Assembly: GCF_004217145.1 (NCBI RefSeq)
Contig: NZ_SHKR01000014.1
Coordinates: forward strand, 682,001 to 746,000
Direction: 5' to 3'
Source of the DNA: Kribbella rubisoli
Lineage (GTDB): Bacteria > Actinomycetota > Actinomycetes > Propionibacteriales > Kribbellaceae
DNA length: 64,000 nt
Part shown: piece by piece, positions 25,469 to 34,549 of the stretch
How the letters are laid out: every line of letters starts with the position of its first letter
Numbering within the stretch: the stretch's first letter is position 1
Translations under genes and position numbers: made by a program
The notes under the pieces: model-generated
Databases searched by the model: none
Told to the model about the DNA's origin: nothing
Seen by the model: the letters and a program-made list of their open reading frames with translations, nothing else

Positions 25469-26855
25469 CCGGCAGCACGATCGTGAACCCGGCGCCGCCC
25501 TCCGGCGCCGGCCCCGCGGTGAGCGTGCCGCCGAGCCTGGTGACCAGTCCCTGAGCCAGCGCGAGCCCGATCCCCGATCCGACCGGCCGTCGGTCGCGGT
25601 ACTTCTGGTTGAGTACGCCGGGCTGGAAGGCGACCGCGTAGTCCTCCGGCGCCAGGCCCGGACCGCCGTCGCGCACCTGGATCCTGACGTGTCCCGGCGT
25701 GTTATCCAGCGACATCGTCAGCTGCGCACCCGGCGGGGTAACGCGGAGAGCGTTCTCGGCCAGACCGTCCAGGACCTGCCGGATCCGTCGCGGGTCGGTG
25801 GTCGCGACGGCCGGCACCGGCGGCAGGTCGAGGTGGAACCGGACGCCTTGCCGCTCGCAACGCGCCCGCCAGACCTCGGCGCAAGCGACGAGCGTCTCGC
25901 GCAGGTCCACCTGGGCGAGGTCGAGCCGGAACTGATCCGCACCGATCCGCGCGAGGTCCAGCAGGTCACTGACCAGCCGTTCGAGCCGCAGCGACTCCTG
26001 CTGGATCACCTGACCGGCATGCCGCGGATCGGTCGCGACCCCGTCGGCGAGCGACTCGGCGAACCCGTGAACCGCGGTCAGCGGAGTACGCAGCTCGTGC
26101 GAGACCGAGAGCAGGAACTCGCGCTGCCGCGCCTCGCTGTGCTGCAGCGCGATCGAGAGTTCGTTGACCGCGGCCGCGACCTCGGCGACCTCGATCGGAC
26201 CTTCGACCGGTGCCCGGAGATCACGCCGGCCCTGACGCATCGCGGCCGCGACGTCCGCCGTACGGCGCAGTGGCCGCCCGAGGAGCCGCCCGAGCAGGGC
26301 ACCGGCGAGGCCGGCGACCAGCAGACCGGCGCCGAGCGCGAACAGGATGTTGCGGATCAGGATCCGCTGGGTGTCGGCGGCCAGCCGGACCGGTTCGACC
26401 AGGGCGAACCCCGAGCTGTCGCCGAGACCGCGAGCTTCGACCAGGTAGTCGGTGCCGCCGACGGGTACCTCGGTGGAGATCCGCTGCGTACTGCCGATGC
26501 CGTCGAGGCCGGCCGTGATCGCTGCCTGGGTGGAGTTTCCGTCGGTCGACTGGACGCCGCGTCGCGGCAGGAGCAGTACGACGACGATGCCCTGGCCGCG
26601 GACGACCTGCGCGACCCTCCCGAGCCCGGCCGCACGCGAACTCAGACCACGCTGATCCACCTGGCCGGCGATCACGTCGGCCTGCGCAGCCAGCGACTGC
26701 TGCAACACGTTTTGGGCGGACCGCCTGGCGAGCCCTGCCATCACCAGACCCGCCACCAGCACAGCGATCCCGGCGACCGCCACACAGGTCAGCACGATCC
26801 GGGTGGCCAGTGAGCCGCGGCCGGCCTCGTCCGGGGTCCGGACCTCGACGGCCAT
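25461..26855 (-). CDS. sensor histidine kinase
   Basis: 464 residues. Transmembrane helices at about 19-44 and 170-195 flank an extracytoplasmic domain; a HAMP linker (GRPLRRTADVAAAMRQGRRDL) follows. The H-box is FLLSVSHELRTPLTAVHGF, and the ATP-binding domain shows LDGLAENALRVTPPG, VRDGGPGLAPEDY and GSGIGLALAQGLV. It would autophosphorylate and signal to the regulator encoded just upstream. The ATG shares one base with the regulator stop (TGATG). Signal unknown; two secreted small proteins encoded upstream in the same direction could be sensory partners. Confidence 0.93.
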   Translation of the reverse strand: MAVEVRTPDEAGRGSLATRIVLTCVAVAGIAVLVAGLVMAGLARRSAQNVLQQSLAAQADVIAGQVDQRGLSSRAAGLGRVAQVVRGQGIVVVLLLPRRGVQSTDGNSTQAAITAGLDGIGSTQRISTEVPVGGTDYLVEARGLGDSSGFALVEPVRLAADTQRILIRNILFALGAGLLVAGLAGALLGRLLGRPLRRTADVAAAMRQGRRDLRAPVEGPIEVAEVAAAVNELSIALQHSEARQREFLLSVSHELRTPLTAVHGFAESLADGVATDPRHAGQVIQQESLRLERLVSDLLDLARIGADQFRLDLAQVDLRETLVACAEVWRARCERQGVRFHLDLPPVPAVATTDPRRIRQVLDGLAENALRVTPPGAQLTMSLDNTPGHVRIQVRDGGPGLAPEDYAVAFQPGVLNQKYRDRRPVGSGIGLALAQGLVTRLGGTLTAGPAPEGGAGFTIVLPAT

Positions 26856-27559
26856 CAGTCGCGGTCGGCCGCGTAGCCGACGCCGCGCACGGTACGGATC
26901 GGACTGGCCGCGCCGAGCTTCGCACGCAGCTGAGCGATGTGTACGTCGACGGTCCGGGTGCCTGCGGCGGACTGGTATCCCCAGACCGAACTGAGCAGCT
27001 CGTCGCGTTCGAACACGCGGCCCGGGCGCCGGAACAGCTGCGCCAACAGGTCGAACTCGGTCGAGGTCAAGCTCACCTCGGCCTCACCCGCCCAGGCCCG
27101 GCGGCGGCCGATATCGACCCGCACCAGACCCACCGAGAGCACCTCGCCTGCCGCCGGAGCACCGCCTCCCGGAACGCCGCCAGCCGTACGCCGGAGGACG
27201 GTCCGGACGCGGGCGGCCAGCTCCCGCGGGCTGAACGGCTTCGTGATGTAGTCGTCCGCGCCCAGCTCCAGCCCGAGCAGACGATCGACCTCGTCGTCCC
27301 GGGCGGTGACGAACAGGACCGGTGTCCAGTCCCCCGCCGCCCGCATCGTCCGGCAGACGTCCGCGCCGTCGCGGCCCGGCAGACCGATGTCGAGGACCAC
27401 CGCGACCGGGTGCAGCCGCCGCCACGCCGCGAGAGCCGCCTCGCCGTCGGACTCGGTCCGGACGTCGAAGCCGTCCCGGCGCAGGTACAGTTCGATCACC
27501 TCGGCGATCGCCGCCTCGTCCTCCACCACCAGAACCAGCCCGCGGCCGGCGTCGGCCAT
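26855..27559 (-). CDS. OmpR/PhoB-family response regulator
   Basis: 234 residues. The receiver shows VVEDEAAI, phosphoacceptor Asp in AVVLDIGLPGRDG, VLFVTARDDE and YITKPFSPREL. The winged helix shows VSLTSTEFDLLAQLFRRPGRVFERDELL and VHIAQLRAKLG with VRGVGYA. A Gly/Ala/Pro-rich linker (GGVPGGGAPAAGE) connects them. ATG at 27559 with GGAGCAGAGG before it. Followed at once by its kinase; preceded by a small lipoprotein gene 23 bases upstream, so probably all four genes from 28220 to 25461 form one operon. Confidence 0.93.
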   Translation of the reverse strand: MADAGRGLVLVVEDEAAIAEVIELYLRRDGFDVRTESDGEAALAAWRRLHPVAVVLDIGLPGRDGADVCRTMRAAGDWTPVLFVTARDDEVDRLLGLELGADDYITKPFSPRELAARVRTVLRRTAGGVPGGGAPAAGEVLSVGLVRVDIGRRRAWAGEAEVSLTSTEFDLLAQLFRRPGRVFERDELLSSVWGYQSAAGTRTVDVHIAQLRAKLGAASPIRTVRGVGYAADRD

Positions 27560-27582
27560 CCTCTGCTCCTGGAGACTCTCGG

Positions 27583-27792
27583 TCAGGGTGCGTCGTCCCT
27601 GGCCAGTTCGCGATCGATCGCGTCCAGGGTAGACCCGATCTGATCCAGCTCCTGCTCCGGCGACCCCACCTGTTGGGTCGCCGGAGCAGGACCGGTGCCC
27701 TGCCCACCGGGCTGGTTGCCGGAGCTGCCGCAGGCCGACAGTCCGAGGCCGAGACACGCCGTACCGAGCAGCACGGCCAGCGCCTTACGCAT
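27583..27792 (-). CDS. small lipoprotein
   Basis: 69 residues with a lipoprotein signal (MRKALAVLLGTACLGLGLSACGSS, lipobox LSAC). The mature part is a Gly/Pro/Gln linker followed by an acidic helix (SPEQELDQIGSTLDAIDREL). The ATG at 27792 shares one base with the upstream gene's stop (TGATG), so it is translationally coupled. Unknown family. Its place directly upstream of a two-component pair suggests it could modulate the kinase outside the membrane. Confidence 0.78.
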   Translation of the reverse strand: MRKALAVLLGTACLGLGLSACGSSGNQPGGQGTGPAPATQQVGSPEQELDQIGSTLDAIDRELARDDAP

Positions 27793-28220
27793 CACTTGAC
27801 CGCCTGGCAGTGCGCGGTCTTGAACGACTCGAGCTTGGTCTTCACCGTGCCGAGCTGCTTCAGTCGCTCCGAGCGGCGCTCGGCCCGCTTCTCGAGTTGC
27901 GCCGCCACCTTGTCGTGGCCGTTCGCCTTCTGCTTGGCGGCGCGCGCCTTGAGCCACGCGACCGAACCCTTCACGTCGGCGCCGCCGCTTATCCGCTGGG
28001 CCAGCTTGTCGCGCCGCGCGATCATCTTCGGAAGCCGCTCGGCACACAGTTTCTGCGACTCCTCCGGGCTCAGCGTGACCGGCTTGTACGACGTACTCGC
28101 CGAAGGCGTCGGAGTCGGGGTCGGATCGGCCGCCGCGATCGTCGTACTCGCGACGAGTCCGCCGACCAGGACGACGGCCGACGTACCGGCCGCGATGGCG
28201 CCGCGCACAGACCTGCGCAT
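27792..28220 (-). CDS. secreted small alpha-helical protein
   Basis: 142 residues with a Sec signal peptide (VRGAIAAGTSAVVLVGGLVASTTIAAA), a Thr-Pro linker and a charged helical region likely to form a coiled coil (Lys/Arg/Ala-rich, about residues 60-135). Two cysteines (KLCAERL and AHCQAVK) near the ends of the helical part could pair. ATG at 28220 with GAGGAGC upstream. First gene of the likely four-gene operon with the lipoprotein, response regulator and kinase. Family not recognised. Confidence 0.78.
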   Translation of the reverse strand: MRRSVRGAIAAGTSAVVLVGGLVASTTIAAADPTPTPTPSASTSYKPVTLSPEESQKLCAERLPKMIARRDKLAQRISGGADVKGSVAWLKARAAKQKANGHDKVAAQLEKRAERRSERLKQLGTVKTKLESFKTAHCQAVK

Positions 28221-28326
28221 GGGGTGCTCCTCGTTGTCGTTCGTGCTCGCTCGTGCTGACGAGAACGACTCTGCCCGGCGGGCGTTCGAGGAGGTTCGGG
28301 ACTGTGTTCGGGGTTTGTAAGAGTTC

Positions 28327-28656
28327 TCAGTCCGCGCGGTCGACCGTGGCGGACAGGAGGCCGGGGAAGGACCGGTCGAACTCCTCGCGGCGGAGGCGGT
28401 TGAGGCGGCGGGCGCCCTCGTCGCGTTGTTCGATCAGGCCGGCGGACCGCAGTACGGCGAAGTGGTGGCTGGCGGTCGCCTTCTTGACCGGGAGGTCGAA
28501 GGTGCCGCAGGCGCGGGTCCAGTCGTCGTGGCTGGCGAGGTCGCGCAGGATCGAGCGCCGGACCGGGTCCGCGAGCGCGTCCAGGGCCGTCTGCAGCGGC
28601 ACCTCGGCCGGGTCCACGTGGCTGAGGGTGCGGGCGCGGGCTGACTCGACGACCAT
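28327..28656 (-). CDS. ArsR-family transcriptional regulator
   Basis: 109 residues of winged helix-turn-helix: ALDALADPVRRSILRDLASHDD, then FDLPVKKATASHHFAVLRSAGLIEQRDEGARRLNRLRREEF. No cysteine-rich metal site is seen apart from a single Cys (RACGTFD), so a metal sensor is unlikely. It is divergent from the SnoaL-like gene at 28722. Direct repeats TGTTCGATCCTT (28659-28670) and TGTTCGGTTCCT (28683-28694) lie between the two genes and may be its operator. Confidence 0.9.
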   Translation of the reverse strand: MVVESARARTLSHVDPAEVPLQTALDALADPVRRSILRDLASHDDWTRACGTFDLPVKKATASHHFAVLRSAGLIEQRDEGARRLNRLRREEFDRSFPGLLSATVDRAD

Positions 28657-28658
28657 AG

Positions 28659-28694
28659 TGTTCGATCCTTGTCGTACAGTTATGTTCGGTTCCT
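28659..28694. promoter_or_regulatory. direct repeats between ArsR and SnoaL-like genes
   Basis: Two similar 12-mers, TGTTCGATCCTT and TGTTCGGTTCCT, start 24 bases apart in the 65-bp divergent intergenic region. They are candidate binding sites for the adjacent ArsR-type regulator. Assignment is by position and similarity only. Confidence 0.35.
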
Positions 28695-28721
28695 ATCTAA
28701 CAGTCTAGCGAGGGGTTCACG

Positions 28722-29207
28722 ATGATCGAGCTGGTCGACTACGGATTCGGGCCCGGGGCGCGGTTGCGGGCGGACGAAGCGCGGTTGCCGGGACGGGAGG
28801 GTGCGCTGGCGGCGCTGGAGACGTTCTACTACGCGCTCAACGGGAAGGACCTGGAGACGCTGGTCGCCGGCTGGGCGGACGATCCGTTGGTGCAGTTGAA
28901 CAACCCGATCGGCGGGATCTTGCGGTCGCGGGAGGCCGTGCGGTCGCTGTACGAGCGGGTGTTCGCGGGGTCGCTGGATGTGCAGGTGACGTTCGGCGAC
29001 GCGGCGACGTACTGGATGGACGGCTCGGTGGTGTTTGCGGGGCGGGAGGTTGGGACGTACCAGCATCCGGCGTTGGGTGAGCAGCCGTTGCGGATCCGGA
29101 CGACGCGCATCTTCGCGTACGACGGGGCGTGGCAGCAGGTCCACCACCACGGGAGCATCGACGATGCCGAGGTGTTGGCCGCCTACCAGCAGGCGGTCCG
29201 AGGCTAG
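28722..29207 (+). CDS. SnoaL-like / NTF2-fold protein
   Basis: 161 residues with the NTF2-like pattern: ALAALETFYYALNGKDLETLVAGWADDPLVQLNNP, SLYERVFAGSLDVQVTFGDAA, IRTTRIFAYDGAWQQVHHHGSIDD. Members include small isomerases, cyclases and binding proteins; no specific activity can be read. It is divergent from and probably regulated by the ArsR-family gene. ATG at 28722 follows GAGGGG. Confidence 0.85.
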   Translation: MIELVDYGFGPGARLRADEARLPGREGALAALETFYYALNGKDLETLVAGWADDPLVQLNNPIGGILRSREAVRSLYERVFAGSLDVQVTFGDAATYWMDGSVVFAGREVGTYQHPALGEQPLRIRTTRIFAYDGAWQQVHHHGSIDDAEVLAAYQQAVRG

Positions 29208-29244
29208 TGCCGCTCCAAGAAGCGTTCGGGTCGCTGGCTCGTGG

Positions 29245-29340
29245 GCAGCTCGACAGGAGTGTTTGGTGATCGGGTCTGGGTTCAGGCGTGCACGGGCGGC
29301 GGCTGGTCGGCAGTGGAGGTATACGTCCTGTCGAGCTTGC
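29245..29340. repeat. about 100-bp inverted-repeat element, copy 1
   Basis: The right arm (29313-29340) matches the right arm of the element at 41995-42093 at 26 of 28 bases, including TATACGTCCTGTCGAGCTTG. The left arm (from 29245) is partly decayed but keeps the 12-base core AGCTCGACAGGA, reverse complement of TCCTGTCGAGCT at 29326-29337. It lies in the gap between the convergent SnoaL-like and rsmE genes. A REP- or MITE-like element or transcription terminator is possible. Confidence 0.7.
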
Positions 29341-29362
29341 AGATAAAGCCGGTCTGTAAGCG

Positions 29363-30079
29363 TCAGATCCAGCGGGAGCGGGCGAGGAGGGCGGCTGCGG
29401 CCGCGACGCCGGCGGTTGAGGTTCGCAATACGGTGTCGCCGAGGCGGACCGGTTCGACGTCGAAGGCCTTCAGCTCGGTGGGTGCGATGCCGCCTTCGGG
29501 GCCGATGACGAGGACGATGTCACCGGCGGGCGGGACCTGCAGGGAGGCCAGCGGAGTGGTCGCTTCTTCATGCAGTACGACGGGCAGCGCCGCGCGGGCA
29601 AGCCGCTCCGCGACGTCGGCCGTCGACGCGAGCGGAGCGACCTCGGCGAACCACGAACGCCGCGACTGCTTGCTCGCCTCGAACGCCCAAGCGCGCCACT
29701 TCGTGAGCGTCTTCTCCACCCGCTCCGGGTTGGCCCGGAACTGACTCCGCTCCGCGTTCCACGGCACGATCACATCCGCGCCGACCTCAGTCAGCATCTC
29801 CACCGCAAGCTCGGCCCGCTCCCCCTTCGGCAGAGCCTGCACCACAACCACCCGAGGATCAGCCGCCGCCACCGACCCGCGCTCATCCACCGCCACAGTC
29901 AGCCCAGCCTTCGAAGCCCCCACCACAGGCCCCTCGACCCAAGCACCAAGCCCATCCGTCAACCGGATGCGCTCCCCCGGCCCGATCCGCCGTACAACCG
30001 CGGCATGCCGACCCTCCGCACCGTCCAGGGTCAGCTCGGCACCGGACAGGTCTTCCAGGTAGAAGACCGCGACACCCAT
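29363..30079 (-). CDS. rsmE: 16S rRNA (uracil1498-N3)-methyltransferase
   Basis: 238 residues. An N-terminal PUA-like domain (GAEGRHAAVVRRIGPGERIRLTDGLG) precedes the SPOUT methyltransferase domain with a trefoil knot: VLVIGPEGGIAPTE and VRLGDTVLRTSTAGVAAAAALLA, which bind S-adenosylmethionine. RsmE methylates U1498 of 16S rRNA in the 30S subunit. The ATG at 30079 abuts the dnaJ stop, so it is co-transcribed with hrcA and dnaJ, an arrangement common in actinobacteria and firmicutes. Confidence 0.95.
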   Translation of the reverse strand: MGVAVFYLEDLSGAELTLDGAEGRHAAVVRRIGPGERIRLTDGLGAWVEGPVVGASKAGLTVAVDERGSVAAADPRVVVVQALPKGERAELAVEMLTEVGADVIVPWNAERSQFRANPERVEKTLTKWRAWAFEASKQSRRSWFAEVAPLASTADVAERLARAALPVVLHEEATTPLASLQVPPAGDIVLVIGPEGGIAPTELKAFDVEPVRLGDTVLRTSTAGVAAAAALLARSRWI

Positions 30080-31222
30080 CTAGTGGGCGCCGAAGGCGTC
30101 GCGGAGGCGGCCGAAGACGCCCTTGTGGGTGGCTTGGACGTGGCCCTGCGGGCGTTCCTCGTCGCGGGCGACCGCCAACTGGCGGAGAAGGTCGGCCTGG
30201 TCGTCGTCGAGCTTGGTCGGGGTTTCGACGATCACCTGGACGATCAGGTCGCCGCGACCGGCGTGACGGAGCCTTGGTACGCCGCGCGCCGTCAGCGTCT
30301 GCGTCGTCCCGGACTGCGTTCCAGGGCGGATCTCCAGCGGCGTCGTCTCGCCCTCGAGGGTCGGCAGGTCGATCGTCGTACCCAGCGCGGCCGCGGTCAT
30401 CGGGAGCGTGACCGTGCAGTGCAGGTCGTCGCCGTTGCGGGTGAAGATGTCGTGCGGCTCGACCTCGATCTCGACGTACAGATCGCCGGCCGGTCCGCCG
30501 CCGGGGCCGACCTCGCCCTGGCCGGACAGCTGAACCCGGGTGCCGCTGTCGACGCCGCCGGGGATCTTGACGGTGACGGTACGGCGCGAGCGCACCCGCC
30601 CGTCGCCGGCGCACTCGACGCACGGGCTCGGGATCGTGGTGCCGTAACCGCGGCAGTTCGGGCACGGGCGCATCGTCCGCACCTCGCCGAGGAACGACCG
30701 CTGCGTGTGCGTCACCTCGCCACGCCCGTGGCAGATCTCGCACGTGACCGGCTCGGACCCGGCCGCAGCACCGGACCCGCTACAGGTCGGACACAGTACG
30801 GCGGTGTCGACCTTGAGCTCGCGCGTCGTACCGAACGCCGCCTCGGCCAGGTCGATCCGCAGCGGGATCAGCGCGTCCTGACCGCGCCGCGTCCGCGGTC
30901 GTGGCCCGCGGGTCGCGCCGCCGGTCTGGCCGAAGAACGCGTCCATGATGTCGGTGAACGTGAACGCCTGCCCGAACCCGGCTCCGCCCGGCCCGGCGCC
31001 CGCGGTCGCGAACGGATCGCCGCCGAGGTCGTGCATCTGCCGCTTCTGCGGGTCACTGAGCACCTGGAACGCGCGCCCGATCTCCTGGAACTTCTGGTGC
31101 GCGTCCTCGGAGTCGTTCACGTCCGGGTGGTACTGGCGTGCCAGCTTGCGGTACGCCTTCTTGATCTCGTCCGCTGAGGCGTCACGGCTGACGCCGAGGA
31201 CGGCGTAGTAATCGGTGCTCAT
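30080..31222 (-). CDS. dnaJ: molecular chaperone DnaJ
   Basis: 380 residues. The J domain has the HPD motif ([12 protein letters not shown]), followed by a Gly/Phe-rich linker. The zinc region has four CxxCxGxG repeats: [24 protein letters not shown] and CVECAGDG. The C-terminal substrate-binding domain is complete. It stimulates DnaK ATPase and delivers substrates. Being downstream of hrcA with no dnaK nearby, it is the second DnaJ (DnaJ2) type of actinobacteria. Controlled by the CIRCE element upstream of hrcA. Confidence 0.96.
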   Translation of the reverse strand: MSTDYYAVLGVSRDASADEIKKAYRKLARQYHPDVNDSEDAHQKFQEIGRAFQVLSDPQKRQMHDLGGDPFATAGAGPGGAGFGQAFTFTDIMDAFFGQTGGATRGPRPRTRRGQDALIPLRIDLAEAAFGTTRELKVDTAVLCPTCSGSGAAAGSEPVTCEICHGRGEVTHTQRSFLGEVRTMRPCPNCRGYGTTIPSPCVECAGDGRVRSRRTVTVKIPGGVDSGTRVQLSGQGEVGPGGGPAGDLYVEIEVEPHDIFTRNGDDLHCTVTLPMTAAALGTTIDLPTLEGETTPLEIRPGTQSGTTQTLTARGVPRLRHAGRGDLIVQVIVETPTKLDDDQADLLRQLAVARDEERPQGHVQATHKGVFGRLRDAFGAH

Positions 31223-31247
31223 ACTCCAGACCAGGGGTTGTATGTCG

Positions 31248-32276
31248 TTAGGAGTCGGCCAGTATTTGGCTGACGTAGCGGGCGACGGCTCGTACTGCGC
31301 CCATTGTGCTCGGGTAGTCCATGTGGGTCGGGCCGACGATGCCGAGGGTGGCCAGCGCCTCCGACTTGGATCCGTATCCGGTCGCGACCACCGACGTGGT
31401 GGCCAGCTCCTCGAACGGGTTCTCGTGACCGATGCGGACCGTCAGGGTCTGCGGGTTCGTCGCCTCGCCGAGCAGCCGGAGCAGGATGACGTGCTCCTCG
31501 AGCGCCTCCAGCACCGGCTTCACGTTCCGCTCGAAGTCGTCGCCGTACCGGGTCAGGTTGGCCGCACCGCCGACCGCGATCCGCTGCTCACCGACCTCGT
31601 CGGTGAAGGCTTCGAGCAGCGTGGTGACGATCGACGCGACCAGCGCCCGGTCGCCCGGCGCGAACAGCTCCGGCACGCCGCCCAGCGACGTCGTCGCATC
31701 GGTCAGTCGCTGTCCGGCGAGGACCGAGTTGAGCCGCGACCGCAGGTCGGCGATCAGCTGCTCGTCGACGTCGTGCGGGTGCTCGACGATCCGCTGCTCG
31801 ACCCGGCCGTTGCTGGTGATCAGCACCAGCAGCAGCCGGCGCGGGCTCATCGTGACGATCTCGATGTGCCGCACGCTCGACCGGTTCAGCGACGGATACT
31901 GCACGATCGCGACCTGGCGGGTGATCTGCGCGAGCAGCCGGACGGTACGGCGTACGACATCGTCCAGGTCAACCGCTCCGGCCAGGAACGACGTGATCGC
32001 CTTCTTCTCGGCGACCGACAGCGTCTTGACCGTGCTGAGCTTGTCGACGAACAGCCGGTACCCGGCGTCGGTCGGGATCCGTCCGGCGCTGGTGTGCGGC
32101 TGGGTGATGTACCCCTCCTCCTCCAGCGCGGCCATGTCGTTGCGGACCGTGGCCGGCGAGACGCCGAGGTTGTGCCGGTCGACCAGCGCTTTCGACCCGA
32201 TCGGCTCATGGGTCGCCACGTAGTCCTCGACGATGGCGCGGAGCACATCCAGCTTGCGGTCATCCAGCACGCGCAC
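31248..32276 (-). CDS. hrcA: heat-inducible transcriptional repressor HrcA
   Basis: 342 residues. The N-terminal winged helix shows [50 protein letters not shown] with the [18 protein letters not shown] motif diagnostic of HrcA. The remaining 250 residues form the GAF-like and dimerisation domains. HrcA binds CIRCE elements and represses chaperone genes until heat stress. GTG start at 32276 with GAGAGGG upstream. A CIRCE site lies 22 bases upstream of the start, so it is autoregulated; dnaJ follows 25 bases after its stop. Confidence 0.97.
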   Translation of the reverse strand: MRVLDDRKLDVLRAIVEDYVATHEPIGSKALVDRHNLGVSPATVRNDMAALEEEGYITQPHTSAGRIPTDAGYRLFVDKLSTVKTLSVAEKKAITSFLAGAVDLDDVVRRTVRLLAQITRQVAIVQYPSLNRSSVRHIEIVTMSPRRLLLVLITSNGRVEQRIVEHPHDVDEQLIADLRSRLNSVLAGQRLTDATTSLGGVPELFAPGDRALVASIVTTLLEAFTDEVGEQRIAVGGAANLTRYGDDFERNVKPVLEALEEHVILLRLLGEATNPQTLTVRIGHENPFEELATTSVVATGYGSKSEALATLGIVGPTHMDYPSTMGAVRAVARYVSQILADS

Positions 32277-32297
32277 ACCACCCTCTCTCGATCGACC

Positions 32298-32324
32298 TTG
32301 GCACTCGAAAGTTCCGAGTGCCAG
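32298..32324 (-). promoter_or_regulatory. CIRCE operator of the hrcA operon
   Basis: Inverted repeat TTGGCACTC-N9-GAGTGCCAG, matching the CIRCE consensus TTAGCACTC-N9-GAGTGCTAA except at the third base of each arm and the final base. It is the HrcA binding site and lies just upstream of the hrcA GTG. Confidence 0.93.
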
Positions 32325-32374
32325 TCTACCGAGCCGTAGTACCCACGCCGACGCACTCCGGCGTGGGGCGGGTC

Positions 32375-33466
32375 TCAGGCGATCTCGGGCGACGCCCCCA
32401 ACGGTACGGCGGCAGGCCGCTCGACCGTACTCGCGACGTCCACAGGCTGATCCTGGACCGCCGCCTCGAGCAGTGACTCGAGTACGTCGAGCACGTGGTA
32501 GGCCAACGCTCCGTCAGCGCGGTGTGGCTCACCGCGACGCAGCGCCCGCGCCATGTCCGCCACGCCGACGCCACGGCCGGCTCCGGCGTACCCACCGGCG
32601 ACGGGCACCTCGGTCCACTCGCGTTGCGCAGCCGTAGCGATCTCGACCGTGCCGTCGAAGGTATTAGGATCCGGCACCGACACGCTGCCCTCGGTCCCAT
32701 GTACTTCGATGCGCGGCAGCCGGGCCGCCCAGACGTCGAACGACATGAACACCGTGGTCAACACACCCGACTCGTGCTCCAGTACGCCGGTGAGGTGCGT
32801 CGGCACCTCCACCGGGAACGTCGTACCCGTCCGCGGTCCGGAGTGGATCTTGCGCTCCTGCTTCGACTGACCGGCCCTCGCGGTGACCCGGCGTACGGGA
32901 CCGAGCAGGGTGACCAGACTGGTCACGTAGTACGGCCCCATGTCGAGGACCGGGCCGCCACCCGGCTGGTAGTAGAACTCCGGCGCCGGGTGCCACAGCT
33001 CGTGGCCCGGTGTGGTGAAGGCCGCAAAAGCAGCATGCGGTACGCCGATGTCGCCGCGGTCGATCACTGCGCGAGCGGTCTGGGTTCCCGTGCCGAGCAC
33101 GGTGTCCGGTGCGCAGCCGACGCGGAGGTTGTTCGCCGCGGCGAACTTGAGCAGCGGCTCGGCGGCGGTGCGGTCCACAGCCAGCGGCTTCTCGCCGTAC
33201 ACGTGCTTGCCGGCTTCCATCGCGGCCTGGTGCACCGGAGCGTGCGCGGCCGGGATGGTCAGGTTGAGCACGATCTCGACGTCGTCCGCGGCGTACAGCT
33301 CGTCCGGCGAAACCGCGCGAATGTCCGGATTCTTGTCGGCGATCGCCTGAGCGCGCGGCAGGTCCAGGTCGGCGACGGCGACCACGTCGACGCCGGGCAG
33401 CTTGGCCAGATGGTCCAGATAGGTGCCGGAGATGACCCCGGTGCCGACGATGCCGATGTTGGTCAC
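32375..33466 (-). CDS. Gfo/Idh/MocA-family oxidoreductase
   Basis: 363 residues. The N-terminal Rossmann fold shows [18 protein letters not shown] and [13 protein letters not shown]; the family motif EKPLAVDR follows ([14 protein letters not shown]). The C-terminal half has [20 protein letters not shown]. It is expected to oxidise or reduce a sugar or inositol derivative using NAD(P). A GTG at 33466 overlaps the ThuA stop (GTGA) and is preferred; a GTG at 33478 is also possible. Together with ThuA it suggests a carbohydrate pathway, perhaps disaccharide use. Confidence 0.92.
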   Translation of the reverse strand: MTNIGIVGTGVISGTYLDHLAKLPGVDVVAVADLDLPRAQAIADKNPDIRAVSPDELYAADDVEIVLNLTIPAAHAPVHQAAMEAGKHVYGEKPLAVDRTAAEPLLKFAAANNLRVGCAPDTVLGTGTQTARAVIDRGDIGVPHAAFAAFTTPGHELWHPAPEFYYQPGGGPVLDMGPYYVTSLVTLLGPVRRVTARAGQSKQERKIHSGPRTGTTFPVEVPTHLTGVLEHESGVLTTVFMSFDVWAARLPRIEVHGTEGSVSVPDPNTFDGTVEIATAAQREWTEVPVAGGYAGAGRGVGVADMARALRRGEPHRADGALAYHVLDVLESLLEAAVQDQPVDVASTVERPAAVPLGASPEIA

Positions 33467-34104
33467 TTGCTCGCCCACAGCAGCCCCCGCTCGATGATCG
33501 TGCGCACCTCGGGCGTCTCCAGGTCGTCCAGCTTGTGGCCGACCGTGCAGACGAAGACGTTGCCCTCACCCCAGGTGCGGGTCCAGACCGCCGGCATCAC
33601 GGCGCCCTCGATCCACGGGTAGTCCGGGTGCGACTTGAACGTCGTCGTGGCCAGCACGTTGTTGGTCGGGTCGTAGTGCACGTAGTACTGCTCGGTGTGC
33701 ACGTCGAAGTGCTCGATGCCTTCGACGATCGGGTGATCCTTGACGATCTCGACGCGGTAGTCGGTGAAGCCGTGCGGGTGCGAGATGAACTGCCCGCCGG
33801 TGATGAAGCTGTAGTCGACGTTCTTGCGGAACGAGTCCGCGATACCGCCGTGCCAGCCCGCGAACCCGGTGCCGCGCCGGATCGCCGCCTCAAGACCCTT
33901 GAAGTGCTCGGGCTCGATCTCGCTCATCGTGACGCACTGCACGACGAGGTCGACGCCCTCGAGCTCGAGGTAGCTCGCGGTCGTGTCGGAGACCGTGACC
34001 TCGTATCCGTTCTCCTTCAGGAACGGGATGAACAGGTCGGTCGCCTCGACCGGGGAGTGCCCTTCCCAACCGCCCCGGACCACCACAGCACGTCGTGTCG
34101 TCAC
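33463..34104 (-). CDS. ThuA-domain protein (trehalose utilisation type)
   Basis: 213 residues of class I glutamine-amidotransferase-like fold as in ThuA: VVVRGGWEGHSPVEATDLFIPFL, GVDLVVQCVTMSEI, GTGFAGWHGGIADSFRKNVDYSFITGGQFISHPHG and PVWTRTWGEGNVFVCTVGH-like motifs near the end. ThuA proteins are linked to trehalose and related disaccharide use and often neighbour Gfo/Idh enzymes, as here. GTG start at 34104 with AAAGGTGG upstream. First gene of a two-gene operon. Two palindromes at 34118-34144 are likely operators. Confidence 0.9.
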   Translation of the reverse strand: MTTRRAVVVRGGWEGHSPVEATDLFIPFLKENGYEVTVSDTTASYLELEGVDLVVQCVTMSEIEPEHFKGLEAAIRRGTGFAGWHGGIADSFRKNVDYSFITGGQFISHPHGFTDYRVEIVKDHPIVEGIEHFDVHTEQYYVHYDPTNNVLATTTFKSHPDYPWIEGAVMPAVWTRTWGEGNVFVCTVGHKLDDLETPEVRTIIERGLLWASK

Positions 34105-34117
34105 GCCGACCACCTTT

Positions 34118-34144
34118 CGAAAGTTTCGATGTTCCGATCGGAAC
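34118..34144. promoter_or_regulatory. two palindromes upstream of the ThuA-Gfo/Idh operon
   Basis: A perfect inverted repeat CGAAA-G-TTTCG (34118-34128) and a perfect 14-bp palindrome GTTCCGATCGGAAC (34131-34144) lie just upstream of the ThuA start. These look like LacI- or GntR-type operators for sugar genes. The regulator is not adjacent. Confidence 0.5.
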
Positions 34145-34197
34145 ACTTGCGAGCCTAAGTCCCGAGGAGAGGGCTTGCCAACCACTAGGCTCAAGGG

Positions 34198-34539
34198 ATG
34201 AGCTGGAAGTTCTGGAAGAAGGACGCTCCGACCTTCCCCGGGGCGCCGCGGCCGCAGGACACGTTGCCGGTCGGGTCGTTCGGGATGACGGTCGAGGATG
34301 TGTTCTCGATCACCGGACGCGGCACAGTCGTGACCGGGCGGGTGCGGGCCGGCACGGTGTCGGTCGGCGAGCAGGTGCTGCTCAGCCGCGCCGGTCAGCC
34401 GATGCTGCAGGTCGAGGTGACCGGCGTCGAGATGTTCCGGAAGATCGTGAAGACCGCGAAGGCCGGCGACAACGTCGGCCTGCTGCTCCGCGGCATCCAG
34501 CGCGACCAGGTGATCAAGGGCGACGTACTCAGCAAGTAA
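34198..34539 (+). CDS. stand-alone EF-Tu domain 2-like protein
   Basis: 113 residues. After a short basic start ([15 protein letters not shown]) the rest reads as the beta-barrel domain 2 of translational GTPases: [57 protein letters not shown] and VIKGDVL. No GTPase domain is present before or after, so this is a free-standing domain. Such small proteins occur in actinobacteria without a known role. ATG at 34198; the MBL gene follows 10 bases after the stop. Confidence 0.82.
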   Translation: MSWKFWKKDAPTFPGAPRPQDTLPVGSFGMTVEDVFSITGRGTVVTGRVRAGTVSVGEQVLLSRAGQPMLQVEVTGVEMFRKIVKTAKAGDNVGLLLRGIQRDQVIKGDVLSK

Positions 34540-34549
34540 CCTCGACCGC

